A stretch of 37,445 nt of DNA from Loktanella sp. (GCA_017390475.1 JAFPBO010000003.1:1-37445); one strand, 5' to 3'; positions 7,727-15,015 are shown, numbered from the stretch's first letter. The notes: generated by a model from the letters alone, not told the origin. Made by a program: numbers and translations.

Positions 7727-8020
7727 GCATTTTCATGGGGCTCATTTTTCTGCGCATGCTGTCGCCGGTGAGCGTCAGGCGGTGTGCATTGTGGACCAGT
7801 CGGTCCAGGATGGCATCTGCGAGGGTGGGATCTCCGATCACCTCGAACCATTGATCGACAGGCAACTGGCTGGTCAAGATGGTCGAGCCACGAACTTGGC
7901 GGTCATCGAGGATTTCAAGCAGGTCGCGACGCTCGGTCGGTGTCAGAACTGACAGCCCCCAATCGTCGAGGATGAGCAATTCAGTGCGTTCGATCGCCTT
8001 AAGGACACGGGCATGCCGTC
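7727..8020 (-). pseudogene. istB: IS21-family istB (ATP-binding helper) fragment
   Basis: On the minus strand RHARVLKAIERTELLILDDWG carries the Walker B region of IstB-like AAA+ ATPases, followed by VLTPTERRDLLEILDDR, GSTILTSQLPVDQWFE, DPTLADAILDRLVHNA and LTGDSMRRK, which is the normal C-terminal part of IstB. The N-terminal part with Walker A is absent: the similarity fades to the right of about 8,020. On the left it is fused out of frame to the integrase remnant. No istA gene is seen, so this is a fossil. IS21-like terminal sequences near 10,224-10,333 may be from the same insertion. Confidence 0.75.
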
Positions 8021-8118
8021 CGGCCTGCGTTCCCGCACGCCTGGCCAGATCTGCACATCTTCATGCCGCCCCAGCGAGCTGGCATCGCGAGAGTGCGGGT
8101 CCTCGTGACGTTCCTGTA

Positions 8119-8541
8119 TCAGAAGCTGGACGGGGAGATGTGAGAGGGTTGCCCAACAGCCCATCCCTTTTCAAAATTGATGTACTGTAAATCGACGATT
8201 CCGAAAACGGGTTGGTAGTCTTGCAGACGCAATGGGAAGATAAAATTCAAATCTGGAAGTCGGTTCATGAGATCCGTCGCGATGCCGATCTCCTGAAGAA
8301 CACCCTTTCGTTTCAACCTTTCATTGCTGCAGCACAGCAACATCTTCACAGTTTCGTCTTGAAGAGTTGTTGTCAGTCTTGTTCGCCACGGATCGCCCGT
8401 ATCCAGTTCCAAAATGTCTGCGAACACCTCATAGCCTGCTGCTTCCAGGCGCGGAGCAATCCAGAGCGTGAACTGGTCGTCTCCGGGGGGCGCTTTCGAG
8501 ATGAACAGCTTCGTTCTTTTTGGTGATACGCCACTGTTCAT
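8119..8541 (-). pseudogene. TIR-domain protein, truncated after the TIR domain
   Basis: The first 130 residues form a recognisable bacterial TIR domain: KLFISKAPPGDDQFTLWIAP, GYEVFADILELDTGDPWR, KMLLCCSNERLKRKG and LQEIGIAT, where Glu84 is a candidate for the catalytic Glu. Similar proteins that I recognise continue for some 250 or more residues. Here the similarity stops near 8,150 and ten unrelated residues lead to a stop at 8119. TIR domains of this kind are often NAD+-cleaving effectors of anti-phage systems. The gene starts 28 bp after the Fic gene on the same strand, suggesting they once formed an operon. Residual activity of the short product is possible but unproven. Confidence 0.65.
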
Positions 8542-8569
8542 GCCGCTGGTGCTCTCACATATTTCGTTA

Positions 8570-10090
8570 TCATTGTGCTGCCCTCGTCTCGGCTAGAAAG
8601 GCTGCAAACGGACGAATGTCTCCCTTCACACTCGCATTCTCCAACGCGGCCATGTATGCGTTGCGCTGTTCAAACCTGATTACCGTCCAGGGTTGGCCTG
8701 CGGCGGCCATCATAACGTTCATCAGGAAGCGCGCTATGCGACCATTCCCGTCTAGGAACGGATGGATAAATACGAAGATGAAGTGTCCAAGGATGATCCG
8801 AACAGTCGGGTCATCTTCCGCTTTCAGCAGGTCGAAGAAGACTGGCATGCAGTCTCGAACTGCCTCAGGGCTCATTGGTACATGCTGGGATTGCCTAATG
8901 TAGACAGGAGACGATCGGTAGCCAGCCAATTGAGAGGCTTTGAGGATGCCCGCAGTGACTGATGGTGCGAATAGATTCCGATACCAATCGCTCAGATCGC
9001 GCTCGACAACCTCGCCCGCGTCAGCACCTTGCAGAACTGCCCTAATGCTCTCTTTCACTCTTTGAAATGCCTCCCAATATCCACGCGCTGCAAGAGCGTC
9101 TTTCAGCGCTCGGTCTTCCTCATCTTGTTCCGGGTTCCATGTCCCCGAACGCACCTTGTCAATTAGTTCCGGCGAGACGCGATAACCCTCAATGGAGAGC
9201 GAATGATACGCATCCATGACATAAATTTCGTCGATCTGTTGGAGATAGGCGTCTATGTCGTTGGTAATGGGTTGGGCCTTTGGAAAGATATCAATAAGAT
9301 CGTTGCGCATGCTCTCCCACTTCAAGCGGATGCGATGCACATGGGGTGAGGTGATCCGCCCCGCGTTTGGCACAAGAATTGAATGCTCAATGGCGTTGAC
9401 CTCGCGAACGTCATGCGAGGCAGCTTTCATCGCGGCAAGGATCTCGTCCGCGACCCTTTCGGATCCGATGCTTCTGAAAGCGCCGGCAAGCCTGCCCGCC
9501 GCTCGAGTGTGCCCGCCGTCTAACAGTTTGCCAAGAAGCCGTGAGGCATCCGGCAACATAGCAAGCACTGTTCTCGCCTCTGTCGGATGGTTTTGGAAGA
9601 AGACTTCGGGAACGAGAATTAGGGCATCCTCGATGGAGAAAAGGTGTAAGCCATCAACGATCTCGAGCGCCTCATTAGAAGCAATCGTGGCGCGCGTCTC
9701 AAAAAGCGACGTGTTGTGGGGCAGATCGGTTTTGGAGTTTCCGCCCTTGATCGCTCTTACCAAAAGCTGTGTGGGTACTGTTGTGTTTCCAGCGTGGATG
9801 ATGAGCGACTGTTCAGGAGACAGGGACCAGTCAGCACCAAACCGATCTGCCAGATATTGTGCGCAGAAGCCCCAGAACGATGTGTACCAAGCGGTGCTTT
9901 CACCGGCAGTTTCGTCGGGACGTGATGGGATGTACCAGCCTTTCATGACTTCCTTCAGGAAGCCCGCCTTCACAAGCCGTTCGCGGTGGGTGCGTGAGAC
10001 GTCTTTGGAGCGAATGGCAATCGCACCGTCAGACTCTAGGGTCTTGAGTTCTTCCAAAGAGCTTGCAAGCTTCTCTGCAGCACTCGACAT
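8570..10090 (-). CDS. Fic-family protein with N-terminal winged-helix-like domain
   Basis: A 506-residue protein. The Fic core motif HPFLDGNGRIAR lies at residues 443-454 and includes the catalytic His443 and the Asp447 and Asn449 region. An inhibitory-helix motif of the (S/T)xxxE(G/N) type is visible upstream as SLSIEG (297-302), which places it among Fic proteins inhibited by their own N-terminal part. Residues about 1-60 (SRTHRERLVKAGFLKEV and GWYIPSRP) resemble the winged-helix domain of AbiEi-type antitoxins, so the protein may bind DNA. Fic enzymes usually transfer AMP to target proteins. It is intact and transcribed away from the TetR gene; four 24-bp-spaced repeats lie before its start. 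Confidence 0.9.
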   Translation of the reverse strand: MSSAAEKLASSLEELKTLESDGAIAIRSKDVSRTHRERLVKAGFLKEVMKGWYIPSRPDETAGESTAWYTSFWGFCAQYLADRFGADWSLSPEQSLIIHAGNTTVPTQLLVRAIKGGNSKTDLPHNTSLFETRATIASNEALEIVDGLHLFSIEDALILVPEVFFQNHPTEARTVLAMLPDASRLLGKLLDGGHTRAAGRLAGAFRSIGSERVADEILAAMKAASHDVREVNAIEHSILVPNAGRITSPHVHRIRLKWESMRNDLIDIFPKAQPITNDIDAYLQQIDEIYVMDAYHSLSIEGYRVSPELIDKVRSGTWNPEQDEEDRALKDALAARGYWEAFQRVKESIRAVLQGADAGEVVERDLSDWYRNLFAPSVTAGILKASQLAGYRSSPVYIRQSQHVPMSPEAVRDCMPVFFDLLKAEDDPTVRIILGHFIFVFIHPFLDGNGRIARFLMNVMMAAAGQPWTVIRFEQRNAYMAALENASVKGDIRPFAAFLAETRAAQ

Positions 10091-10110
10091 GATGCGTGGC
10101 TCCGTTTGTA

Positions 10111-10196
10111 CTTTAGGTTATGACGTTGTACATCATTTAGGTTTATGTGTCGAGCGGTAGCTAGGTTTTTGTGATGTGCAGGCCTTAGGTTTTGCT
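10111..10196. repeat. Four direct repeats of TAGGTT at exact 24-bp period
   Basis: TAGGTT begins at 10114, 10138, 10162 and 10186, exactly 24 bp apart each time. The sequence around it is also partly conserved, roughly TTTAGGTTTTG. The array lies 24 to about 100 bp upstream of the Fic start, where operator or promoter elements belong. It ends sharply on both sides. The regular array suggests cooperative binding of a regulator, perhaps the Fic protein's own winged-helix-like N-terminus. Confidence 0.7.
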
Positions 10197-10223
10197 GATC
10201 TCGGTGTTGATTGCCGTCTCGGA

Positions 10224-10333
10224 TTGACCCATTTTTCCATTTGGCGCTGTCCCTCTGAAATATGATAAACTCATGAAAAGTCAGCGGAATTTTTGATACC
10301 AGTGGGTCAGGGCATTTTGGAACTATGGGTCAA
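10224..10333. repeat. TTGACCCAT / ATGGGTCAA inverted repeats, IS21-like end
   Basis: TTGACCCAT at 10224-10232 is repeated inverted at 10325-10333, with a further TGGGTCA at 10303-10309. Multiple TGGGTCA-type boxes are typical of the ends of IS21-family elements, and an istB fragment lies nearby at 7727-8020. No gene is present between 10,091 and 10,480. Confidence 0.4.
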
Positions 10334-10461
10334 TGCCTCGTGGAGTTCAACACTTGATGCTTCGTCAGCGATACCGATCTCGTCGAACGCCTCAGAGGAA
10401 AGTCAACGCGGTAACAATGGGGTGGTTACCTGACGTCGGACACATATGCCTTTTAAACACC

Positions 10462-10487
10462 TTGACAGAATATACATAAAATGTCAA
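10462..10487. promoter_or_regulatory. TTGACA...TGTCAA inverted repeat over the tetR start
   Basis: TTGACA (10462-10467) and TGTCAA (10482-10487) form a 6-bp inverted repeat with a 14-bp spacer that overlaps the first possible start codon of the TetR gene. The placement is what one expects of an autoregulatory operator; TTGACA could also serve as a -35 box. Confidence 0.45.
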
Positions 10488-11062
10488 AGTGTGTCATGAA
10501 CATAAGCCTCACCGACCACGATGCCGCCCTGCGCCGCGAGAAAATCTTGATCGCCGCTCGCTGGTGCTTTCTGAACTTCGGGTATACAAAGACGACATTT
10601 GAAGACATTGCCCGCCGGGCCGAACTCTCGCGAACGCTGCTCTACCGATCGTTCAAGGACAAGGCGGCGATCCACCGAGCTGTCTTCGCTGACTGGCTCG
10701 CTTCCCGTTATCCCGCCGCGAGGCAGGCGATGAAAGGGCCCGGCTCGCCCTATGATCGACTGTTCAGAGTATGCACTCTGATGGTTCTCGAGCCCTGGGC
10801 CGAAATGGCCGGCACGCTGATGGGATGTGAGCTTCATGAGGTATGCAAACGGATCGACCCCGAGAGCGCGGCACTCTATCGGCAGACCATGCACGAATGT
10901 GTCGCCGCAATCCTAGGGGATGAATCGGATGCCGAGGTCTTCCTTCTTGCCCTGGACGGCTTGCTCGCAGATCGGCCCTCGGCTGAAACGCTTGAGCGTC
11001 GGACTGAACGTCTCGCCGCTCGCTTCGCCCCATTCTTCCCAGCAGAAGGGAAAACCTCATGA
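10481..11062 (+). CDS. TetR/AcrR-family transcriptional regulator
   Basis: A 193-residue repressor. The N-terminal HTH (about residues 20-66) reads ILIAARWCFLNFGYTKTTFE, DIARRAELSRTLLYRSF and KDKAAIHRAVF, the usual TetR signature. The C-terminal ligand-binding domain is not assignable to a substrate. The ATG at 10481 lies inside the inverted repeat; a second in-frame ATG at 10496 (Met6) would place the start downstream of it and is a fair alternative. The stop overlaps the following SDR gene by ATGA, so the regulator and a dehydrogenase once formed an operon. Confidence 0.85.
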   Translation: MSKCVMNISLTDHDAALRREKILIAARWCFLNFGYTKTTFEDIARRAELSRTLLYRSFKDKAAIHRAVFADWLASRYPAARQAMKGPGSPYDRLFRVCTLMVLEPWAEMAGTLMGCELHEVCKRIDPESAALYRQTMHECVAAILGDESDAEVFLLALDGLLADRPSAETLERRTERLAARFAPFFPAEGKTS

Positions 11063-11190
11063 ATACGTCGCCTAAATTACAGGAGCTCGTGGTGGTGACC
11101 GGTGCGTCCACCGGTGTCGGCGCTGCCACCGCACGCAACCTTGCTGGCAAGGGATTCCATGTCCTTGCAGGTGTCAGGCGGGAGCAGGAG
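11059..11190 (+). pseudogene. Short-chain dehydrogenase, N-terminal fragment
   Basis: About 43 residues match the start of a classical SDR: LVVVTGASTGVGAATARNLA with the TGxxxGxG nucleotide-binding motif, then GFHVLAGVRRE. After about 11,188 the similarity ends abruptly and the reading frame runs on to 11,331 through unrelated sequence. The catalytic Ser-Tyr-Lys part is missing, so the gene is dead. The break marks the right limit of the accessory island. Confidence 0.75.
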
Positions 11191-11208
11191 TGCGGCAAGC
11201 ACATGAGA

Positions 11209-11253
11209 TTATGCACGAACCGACTTCAATTTCATCAGCGTCGTCATATTCAT
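11209..11253 (-). pseudogene. 5' remnant (14 codons) of a lost general-stress gene
   Basis: On the minus strand an ATG at 11251-11253 follows GAAAGGA with a 7-nt spacer and lies 45 bp downstream of a well-formed GGAAC-N16-TGTT promoter. Only 14 codons (MNMTTLMKLKSVRA) follow before a stop, next to the point where the SDR fragment from the other side ends. This looks like the promoter, ribosome binding site and first codons of a gene whose body was lost at the island junction. A genuine short peptide cannot be excluded. Confidence 0.45.
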
Positions 11254-11298
11254 AGCTTTATCCTTTCAAATTGTGATAACTACGGATTGTGCCCCAAC

Positions 11299-11323
11299 CA
11301 ACAGGGCCCTTTTCCGAATGTTC
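11299..11323 (-). promoter_or_regulatory. EcfG-type promoter, orphaned
   Basis: Minus strand: GGAAC (11319-11323), 16-bp spacer, TGTT (11299-11302). It points at the 14-codon remnant at 11209-11253; no intact gene lies downstream. Confidence 0.6.
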
Positions 11324-11456
11324 CAGAATAAATCTGACAGCAGGTCAGCGACCCGACCCATTACAACGCCAACGGGCGGGATCAGGGGGGAAAACTCCTC
11401 TCTCGGATCGGATAGTCTGCGATGCTGAACGTCAGACAGCGGCTGAGGGGCGAGTG

Positions 11457-12077
11457 ATGTGCAACCTCTATAACCATACGACTGCCTTGGAGGCGATGCG
11501 CCAGATTTTCAAAGATCTGAACAACAAGGCCGGCAATATCGAGGCTGGCGATGTCTATCCTGATCGTCTGGCCCCGATCATCACCCGAGATGGCGCGCAG
11601 CACCACCTGCGGCGTGCGCGATGGGGGTTGCCGTCCCCGCCGCCGTACCACAGCAAGAGCGGGATCGACAGGGGTGTGACGAATGTCCGCAACACAGCCT
11701 CGGCGCACTGGCGGCGCTTGCTGGTGCCGCAGAACCGGTGTCTGGTCCCGCTTGATCGTTTCGCAGAGCCGCGTGCGGGCAAGGGCGCAGGCAATGCATG
11801 GTTCAAGGTGACAACAGGTCAGCCCACCTTTTTTGCAGGGATCTGGGTGCCTGAATGGCGCAGTATGCGAAAGCTGAAAGACGGGACAACCACCGATGAT
11901 CTGTTCGCCTTTCTGACTTGCGAACCAAATGGCGTCGTCGCGCCGATCCACCCCAAGGCGATGCCGGTTATCCTGACCGATGAATCCGATTTCAATGCGT
12001 GGCTGTCGCAGGACTGGTCTGCGGCCAGGGCCTTGCAGCGGCCACTTGCGGATGCGCTTCTAAGTCTGGAGCCGTAG
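11457..12077 (+). CDS. SRAP (YedK/HMCES-type) abasic-site processing protein
   Basis: A 206-residue SOS-response-associated peptidase. The start Met is followed directly by Cys2, the residue that crosslinks to abasic sites in single-stranded DNA; this fixes the ATG at 11457. Other signature positions are visible: TNVRNTAS (Asn76), LDRFAEP (Glu104) and HPKAMPVIL (His165). These correspond to the Cys, Asn, Glu and His active-site set of the family. It protects single-stranded DNA with abasic lesions. No general-stress promoter was found directly in front of it. It is the first intact gene to the right of the island junction. Confidence 0.9.
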   Translation: MCNLYNHTTALEAMRQIFKDLNNKAGNIEAGDVYPDRLAPIITRDGAQHHLRRARWGLPSPPPYHSKSGIDRGVTNVRNTASAHWRRLLVPQNRCLVPLDRFAEPRAGKGAGNAWFKVTTGQPTFFAGIWVPEWRSMRKLKDGTTTDDLFAFLTCEPNGVVAPIHPKAMPVILTDESDFNAWLSQDWSAARALQRPLADALLSLEP

Positions 12078-12164
12078 CCACGACCACTGGCGGCAGGCAA
12101 TAACGGGAACGAAAATCGCGTTGAACTGCTTGGTATGACCGAGTCCAGCCGATGGAGAACGCCG

Positions 12165-12680
12165 ATGACCCGTAGTGACGATACCGACAAGACGACATTC
12201 CTTGATCCGGTGAACGAAAAACGGTCTTTGCACCTGACGGAATCCAAGATTGCATTTGCCGGACACCCGATCCACGCGATGCTTGTCGCCTTTCCCATCG
12301 CATTGACGATGTGTGTGCTGGGGGCTGATCTGTTCTATTGGTGGACAGGTGATAACTTTTGGGTGACTGCCGCTGGCTGGGCGAGTTTTGGTGCCTTTGC
12401 GATGGCGGTGATGGCGGCGATTACTGGTACGGTTGAATTGCTGATGGTGTCGGGTATCCGGAACCGTGCGGTAAGCTGGACACATTTCATTCTGGCGATG
12501 ACACTTCTATCGATCCTGGGGCTGAACTGGCTGATCCGCATTGACGCCGCGGAAGAGGCGATCCTGCCACTAGGGTTGGCGATATCGTTTCTGGCGGCGG
12601 GTATGACGGCAATTACGGGCTGGCATGGCGGTAAACTGGTCTTTGACTATCAGATTGGCACGAAGGACGATGGAAGTTGA
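12165..12680 (+). CDS. DUF2231 family integral membrane protein
   Basis: A 171-residue protein with four hydrophobic segments and the family hallmark FAGHPIHAMLVAFPIAL near residues 31-47. Function is unknown; members often sit near heme or stress genes. The ATG at 12165 has GGAG about 9 nt upstream, whereas the in-frame ATG at 12135 has none. A GGAAC at 12106 lacks a good -10 box, so stress control is uncertain here. The 3' end overlaps the end of the convergent CopD-like gene by 31 bp. Confidence 0.8.
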   Translation: MTRSDDTDKTTFLDPVNEKRSLHLTESKIAFAGHPIHAMLVAFPIALTMCVLGADLFYWWTGDNFWVTAAGWASFGAFAMAVMAAITGTVELLMVSGIRNRAVSWTHFILAMTLLSILGLNWLIRIDAAEEAILPLGLAISFLAAGMTAITGWHGGKLVFDYQIGTKDDGS

Positions 12681-13156
12681 CGGTCAAGTGGCTCAAGCAG
12701 CCAGTCCGGTAGCAAAGTGACAAGCGGGATCAAGTCAGGTTTCGCCAGGACCAGCCACAGAACCATCCCGATAAGCCCCGGCACAATTATCAGGACGGGG
12801 ACAGGCGTCGATGGCCGGTAGGCACCTTTTTTGTCGCCGGTCGTTGCGACCACAAACCCGATCCATGCGTGGCACAGCGCCATGCCTGCGACGGCTGCGA
12901 GTTTGGCCATCATCCACGGGTCACGGACCTCTTCGAGGAAAAGCAAAAGCGTTCCCGCGCCGACCGCGATCACTGCGGCTGGTGTGGCGAATTCCACGTA
13001 GCAGCGATGGGTCAGCAGCCGGAATTCGGTATATCCGGCGCGGGTTTGCGCATCCTTGCCGCGCCCGTAGATTAGGATGATGATTGGCAGGGCAAGCAGG
13101 CCTGCGCACCACACTGCCAGCCCGATGATATGCAGCCCTTTGACCAGCGCGATCAT
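12650..13156 (-). CDS. CopD/HemJ-like membrane protein
   Basis: A 168-residue polytopic protein. It begins IALVKGLHIIGLAVWCAGLL, with His and Trp residues placed as in CopD-domain and HemJ-like proteins, and contains four hydrophobic stretches (about 5-27, 55-75, 85-105 and 120-140). Such proteins are linked to copper resistance or to heme b-containing oxidases; which applies here is not clear. Its start overlaps by ATGA the stop of a 36-codon frame that has its own ribosome binding site. It would be transcribed from the stress promoter at 13338-13362. Confidence 0.75.
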   Translation of the reverse strand: MIALVKGLHIIGLAVWCAGLLALPIIILIYGRGKDAQTRAGYTEFRLLTHRCYVEFATPAAVIAVGAGTLLLFLEEVRDPWMMAKLAAVAGMALCHAWIGFVVATTGDKKGAYRPSTPVPVLIIVPGLIGMVLWLVLAKPDLIPLVTLLPDWLLEPLDRQLPSSFVPI

Positions 13157-13263
13157 GTGTCAGCCTCTTGGTGATTGGTGGTGGTGGCAATCGCCATCCA
13201 GCGCAGCATTGGTTTTGGCGCGAAAGCGCCGGACGCTAAGGCGGTTTGTGTCGACAGGGTCAT
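13153..13263 (-). CDS. Possible 36-residue small protein coupled to copD-like gene
   Basis: ATG at 13261-13263 is preceded by GAGGGACAG with good spacing, and the stop overlaps the CopD-like start (ATGA). The product would be MTLSTQTALASGAFA followed by KPMLRWMAIATTTNHQEADT. It lies between the stress promoter and copD, so the first ribosome binding site on that transcript belongs to it. It may be a small protein or a translational leader. The ending faintly recalls the STNHKDIG of cytochrome oxidase subunit I, which is too little to assign a function. Confidence 0.4.
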   Translation of the reverse strand: MTLSTQTALASGAFAPKPMLRWMAIATTTNHQEADT

Positions 13264-13337
13264 TTTCTGTCCCTCATTATCGTACCCGCGTGCGCCACGG
13301 CGTTCAAATGTCATTGGGTCTTTCAGCATTGTCCCTG

Positions 13338-13362
13338 AACAGGGCGGCATCGGAAATGTTCC
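13338..13362 (-). promoter_or_regulatory. EcfG-type promoter for the copD unit
   Basis: Minus strand: GGAAC (13358-13362), 16-bp spacer, TGTT (13338-13341), ending 75 bp before the 36-codon frame. Confidence 0.7.
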
Positions 13363-13394
13363 CGTTTCAGCGACATGGGTGCGGTCTTGTCGGG

Positions 13395-13419
13395 GGAACA
13401 TCCTTTGCGCTGGGTTGTT
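13395..13419 (+). promoter_or_regulatory. EcfG-type promoter for gene 13462
   Basis: GGAAC (13395-13399), 16-bp spacer, TGTT (13416-13419). It lies 33 bp from the oppositely directed copD promoter and 42 bp before the next start codon. Confidence 0.7.
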
Positions 13420-13461
13420 GGCCACCTGAATTGATAACCCAACAAGCAACGATCTAAGCAC

Positions 13462-14091
13462 ATGCTCCAGTTTCTTACGCAGAATGTCGAATTGCTGAAC
13501 CTCTTGGTGAACGTGCTGCTTGTGGTGATCTGGGCAGTCTATTTGCAGATATTTCTTGTCAGCCATCTGAGGCAGACCCGCAGCGTGATCCATATCGACA
13601 TTGGTGCTGCTGATGGTGAACGGTCCCGATGTCTTGTCACCAACCTGAGTTCGAACCCCCTTTATATTCAGGGGATGGTTGCAGAGCTGTTCGAGGGTGA
13701 CCAATCCGCGCGTGTCGTCGTTACCGAGCGTGAAGAGATGGATCAAAATGATCTGCAAGACCCCTTAAAGCGCACCAATCGCGGCACCCTGCACCCCGGA
13801 CAAACGGTCGATATCGGATCACTTGCTGATGTGGTTAAACGGGCATGGATCAGGCTGGGGCGGGAATGGTCTGTCGACAAGCTGAGCCAAGTGAAAGTGA
13901 CAGTGGTCGCAATTTCCGGACAGGCAGAGCGGGTGGTCGGCGCCAGCAAGACCTTTGATGCCCAATACAAGCAGAACCGGAGCCATTTCGTGCCGCAAAA
14001 CCTGCTGACCCATCAGATCAGGCCGCGCCGCGCGCGCGCCGAGTTCAGAGATATACTGCGTGATGCTTCGGATGACGGTTCAGTTGCGTAA
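13462..14091 (+). CDS. Membrane-anchored protein of unknown function
   Basis: A 209-residue protein with one N-terminal membrane helix (about residues 11-34, NLLVNVLLVVIWAVYLQIFL) and a soluble domain of mainly beta character (SVIHIDIGAADGERSRCLVT, then NLSSNPLYIQGM). It is rich in charged residues towards the C-terminus. I do not recognise the family. No strong ribosome binding site precedes the ATG, but the stress promoter at 13395-13419 ends 42 bp upstream and supports this gene as a real, stress-controlled unit. Confidence 0.7.
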   Translation: MLQFLTQNVELLNLLVNVLLVVIWAVYLQIFLVSHLRQTRSVIHIDIGAADGERSRCLVTNLSSNPLYIQGMVAELFEGDQSARVVVTEREEMDQNDLQDPLKRTNRGTLHPGQTVDIGSLADVVKRAWIRLGREWSVDKLSQVKVTVVAISGQAERVVGASKTFDAQYKQNRSHFVPQNLLTHQIRPRRARAEFRDILRDASDDGSVA

Positions 14092-14177
14092 CTGGGTTAG
14101 GGAGGCCCGAGGGCCTATGGTGTCAGACCGGCACGGCCCGTTTGAAGCCCAAGACGGCGTGTGTGCGGGTGGCTGAC

Positions 14178-14202
14178 AGGAACATTTCAGGACCGGCATG
14201 GT
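14178..14202 (+). promoter_or_regulatory. EcfG-type promoter for the superoxide dismutase gene
   Basis: GGAAC (14178-14182), 16-bp spacer, GGTT (14199-14202), 28 bp before the start codon at 14231. The -10 deviates in its first base from the TGTT used elsewhere. Confidence 0.6.
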
Positions 14203-14230
14203 TGGTAGGTTTGAAACAAAGGAGAATCCT

Positions 14231-14917
14231 ATGAAACAGCCCCTTGCTATCTTCGCATTGATGACATTGCCGATTGCCGCATTCGCGCAGGACGACGGTG
14301 CGTTCACGCTGCCGGACCTTCCCTATGCAACCGATGCGCTGGAGCCGATGATCAGTCAGGAGATCATGGAACTGCATCATGGTGAGCATCATCAATCCTA
14401 TGTCGATAATCTGAATGATGCGATCAGTGCCGGTGATGCACCATCCGGCCTTTTGATCGAAGAACTGGTTGCCAATGCCGGATCCTATCCCGACAGCATC
14501 CGCAACAATGCGGGCGGGCATTGGAACCATACGTTTTTCTGGGCAACGATGGCACCCGCCGATGAAGCGGGCGAAATGTCGGATGAATTCGCAACAGCGA
14601 TCACCGCCGTCTATGGATCAGAAGAAGACTTCCGCACCGCCTTTGAAGAGGCGGGGGCCGACCAATTTGGGTCTGGCTGGGTGTGGTTGATCGTCAATGA
14701 ACAAAACGAGCTGGAAATCACGACGACGCCCAATCAGGACAACCCGCTGATGGATATCGCCGAGGTGAACGGAACGCCAGTTCTCGGCAATGACGTTTGG
14801 GAGCATGCCTATTATCTGGCCTACGAGAACCGCCGAGGCGAATATCTGGAAAGCTGGTGGGATGTGGTCAACTGGGACGAAGTATCAAAACGCTATCTTG
14901 CTGCCTTGACCGACTAG
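14231..14917 (+). CDS. Exported Fe/Mn superoxide dismutase
   Basis: 228 residues with a clear signal peptide (MKQPLAIFALMTLPIAAFAQ, cleavage near residue 20) and a complete SOD fold. Metal ligands are visible: His49 (ELHHGEHH), His100 (WNHTFFW), Asp188 and His192 (NDVWEHAYYLAY). GGHWNH in place of the iron-type AAQVWNH and the Gln in PNQDNPL (about residue 169) favour a manganese-type or cambialistic enzyme. It should dismutate superoxide in the periplasm, where alphaproteobacteria more often use Cu/Zn enzymes. Start at 14231: AAAGGAGAA lies just upstream. It is driven by its own stress promoter. Confidence 0.92.
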   Translation: MKQPLAIFALMTLPIAAFAQDDGAFTLPDLPYATDALEPMISQEIMELHHGEHHQSYVDNLNDAISAGDAPSGLLIEELVANAGSYPDSIRNNAGGHWNHTFFWATMAPADEAGEMSDEFATAITAVYGSEEDFRTAFEEAGADQFGSGWVWLIVNEQNELEITTTPNQDNPLMDIAEVNGTPVLGNDVWEHAYYLAYENRRGEYLESWWDVVNWDEVSKRYLAALTD

Positions 14918-14990
14918 CGCGTTTGAAACCCGCGGCTGGCAACCCGATTGCCAGCCGCATTGCCGACTTTTGCGGAACTGGAAAAACTCA

Positions 14991-15015
14991 GGAACATCCG
15001 CAGCCGCCGCCTGTT
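14991..15015 (+). promoter_or_regulatory. EcfG-type promoter for the PRC-barrel gene
   Basis: GGAAC (14991-14995), 16-bp spacer, TGTT (15012-15015), 31 bp before the start. Another GGAAC at 14973-14977 has no -10 box at the right distance. Confidence 0.65.

Noticed and set aside
10111-10206. CRISPR-like array
   Set aside because: The repeated core is only 6-12 bp with a 24-bp period, far shorter than CRISPR repeats and spacers, and no cas genes are near.
12106-12135. GGAAC at 12106 as a stress promoter for the DUF2231 gene
   Set aside because: At 16-17 bp there is only TGCT or GCTT, not NGTT. It is too weak to list with the others.
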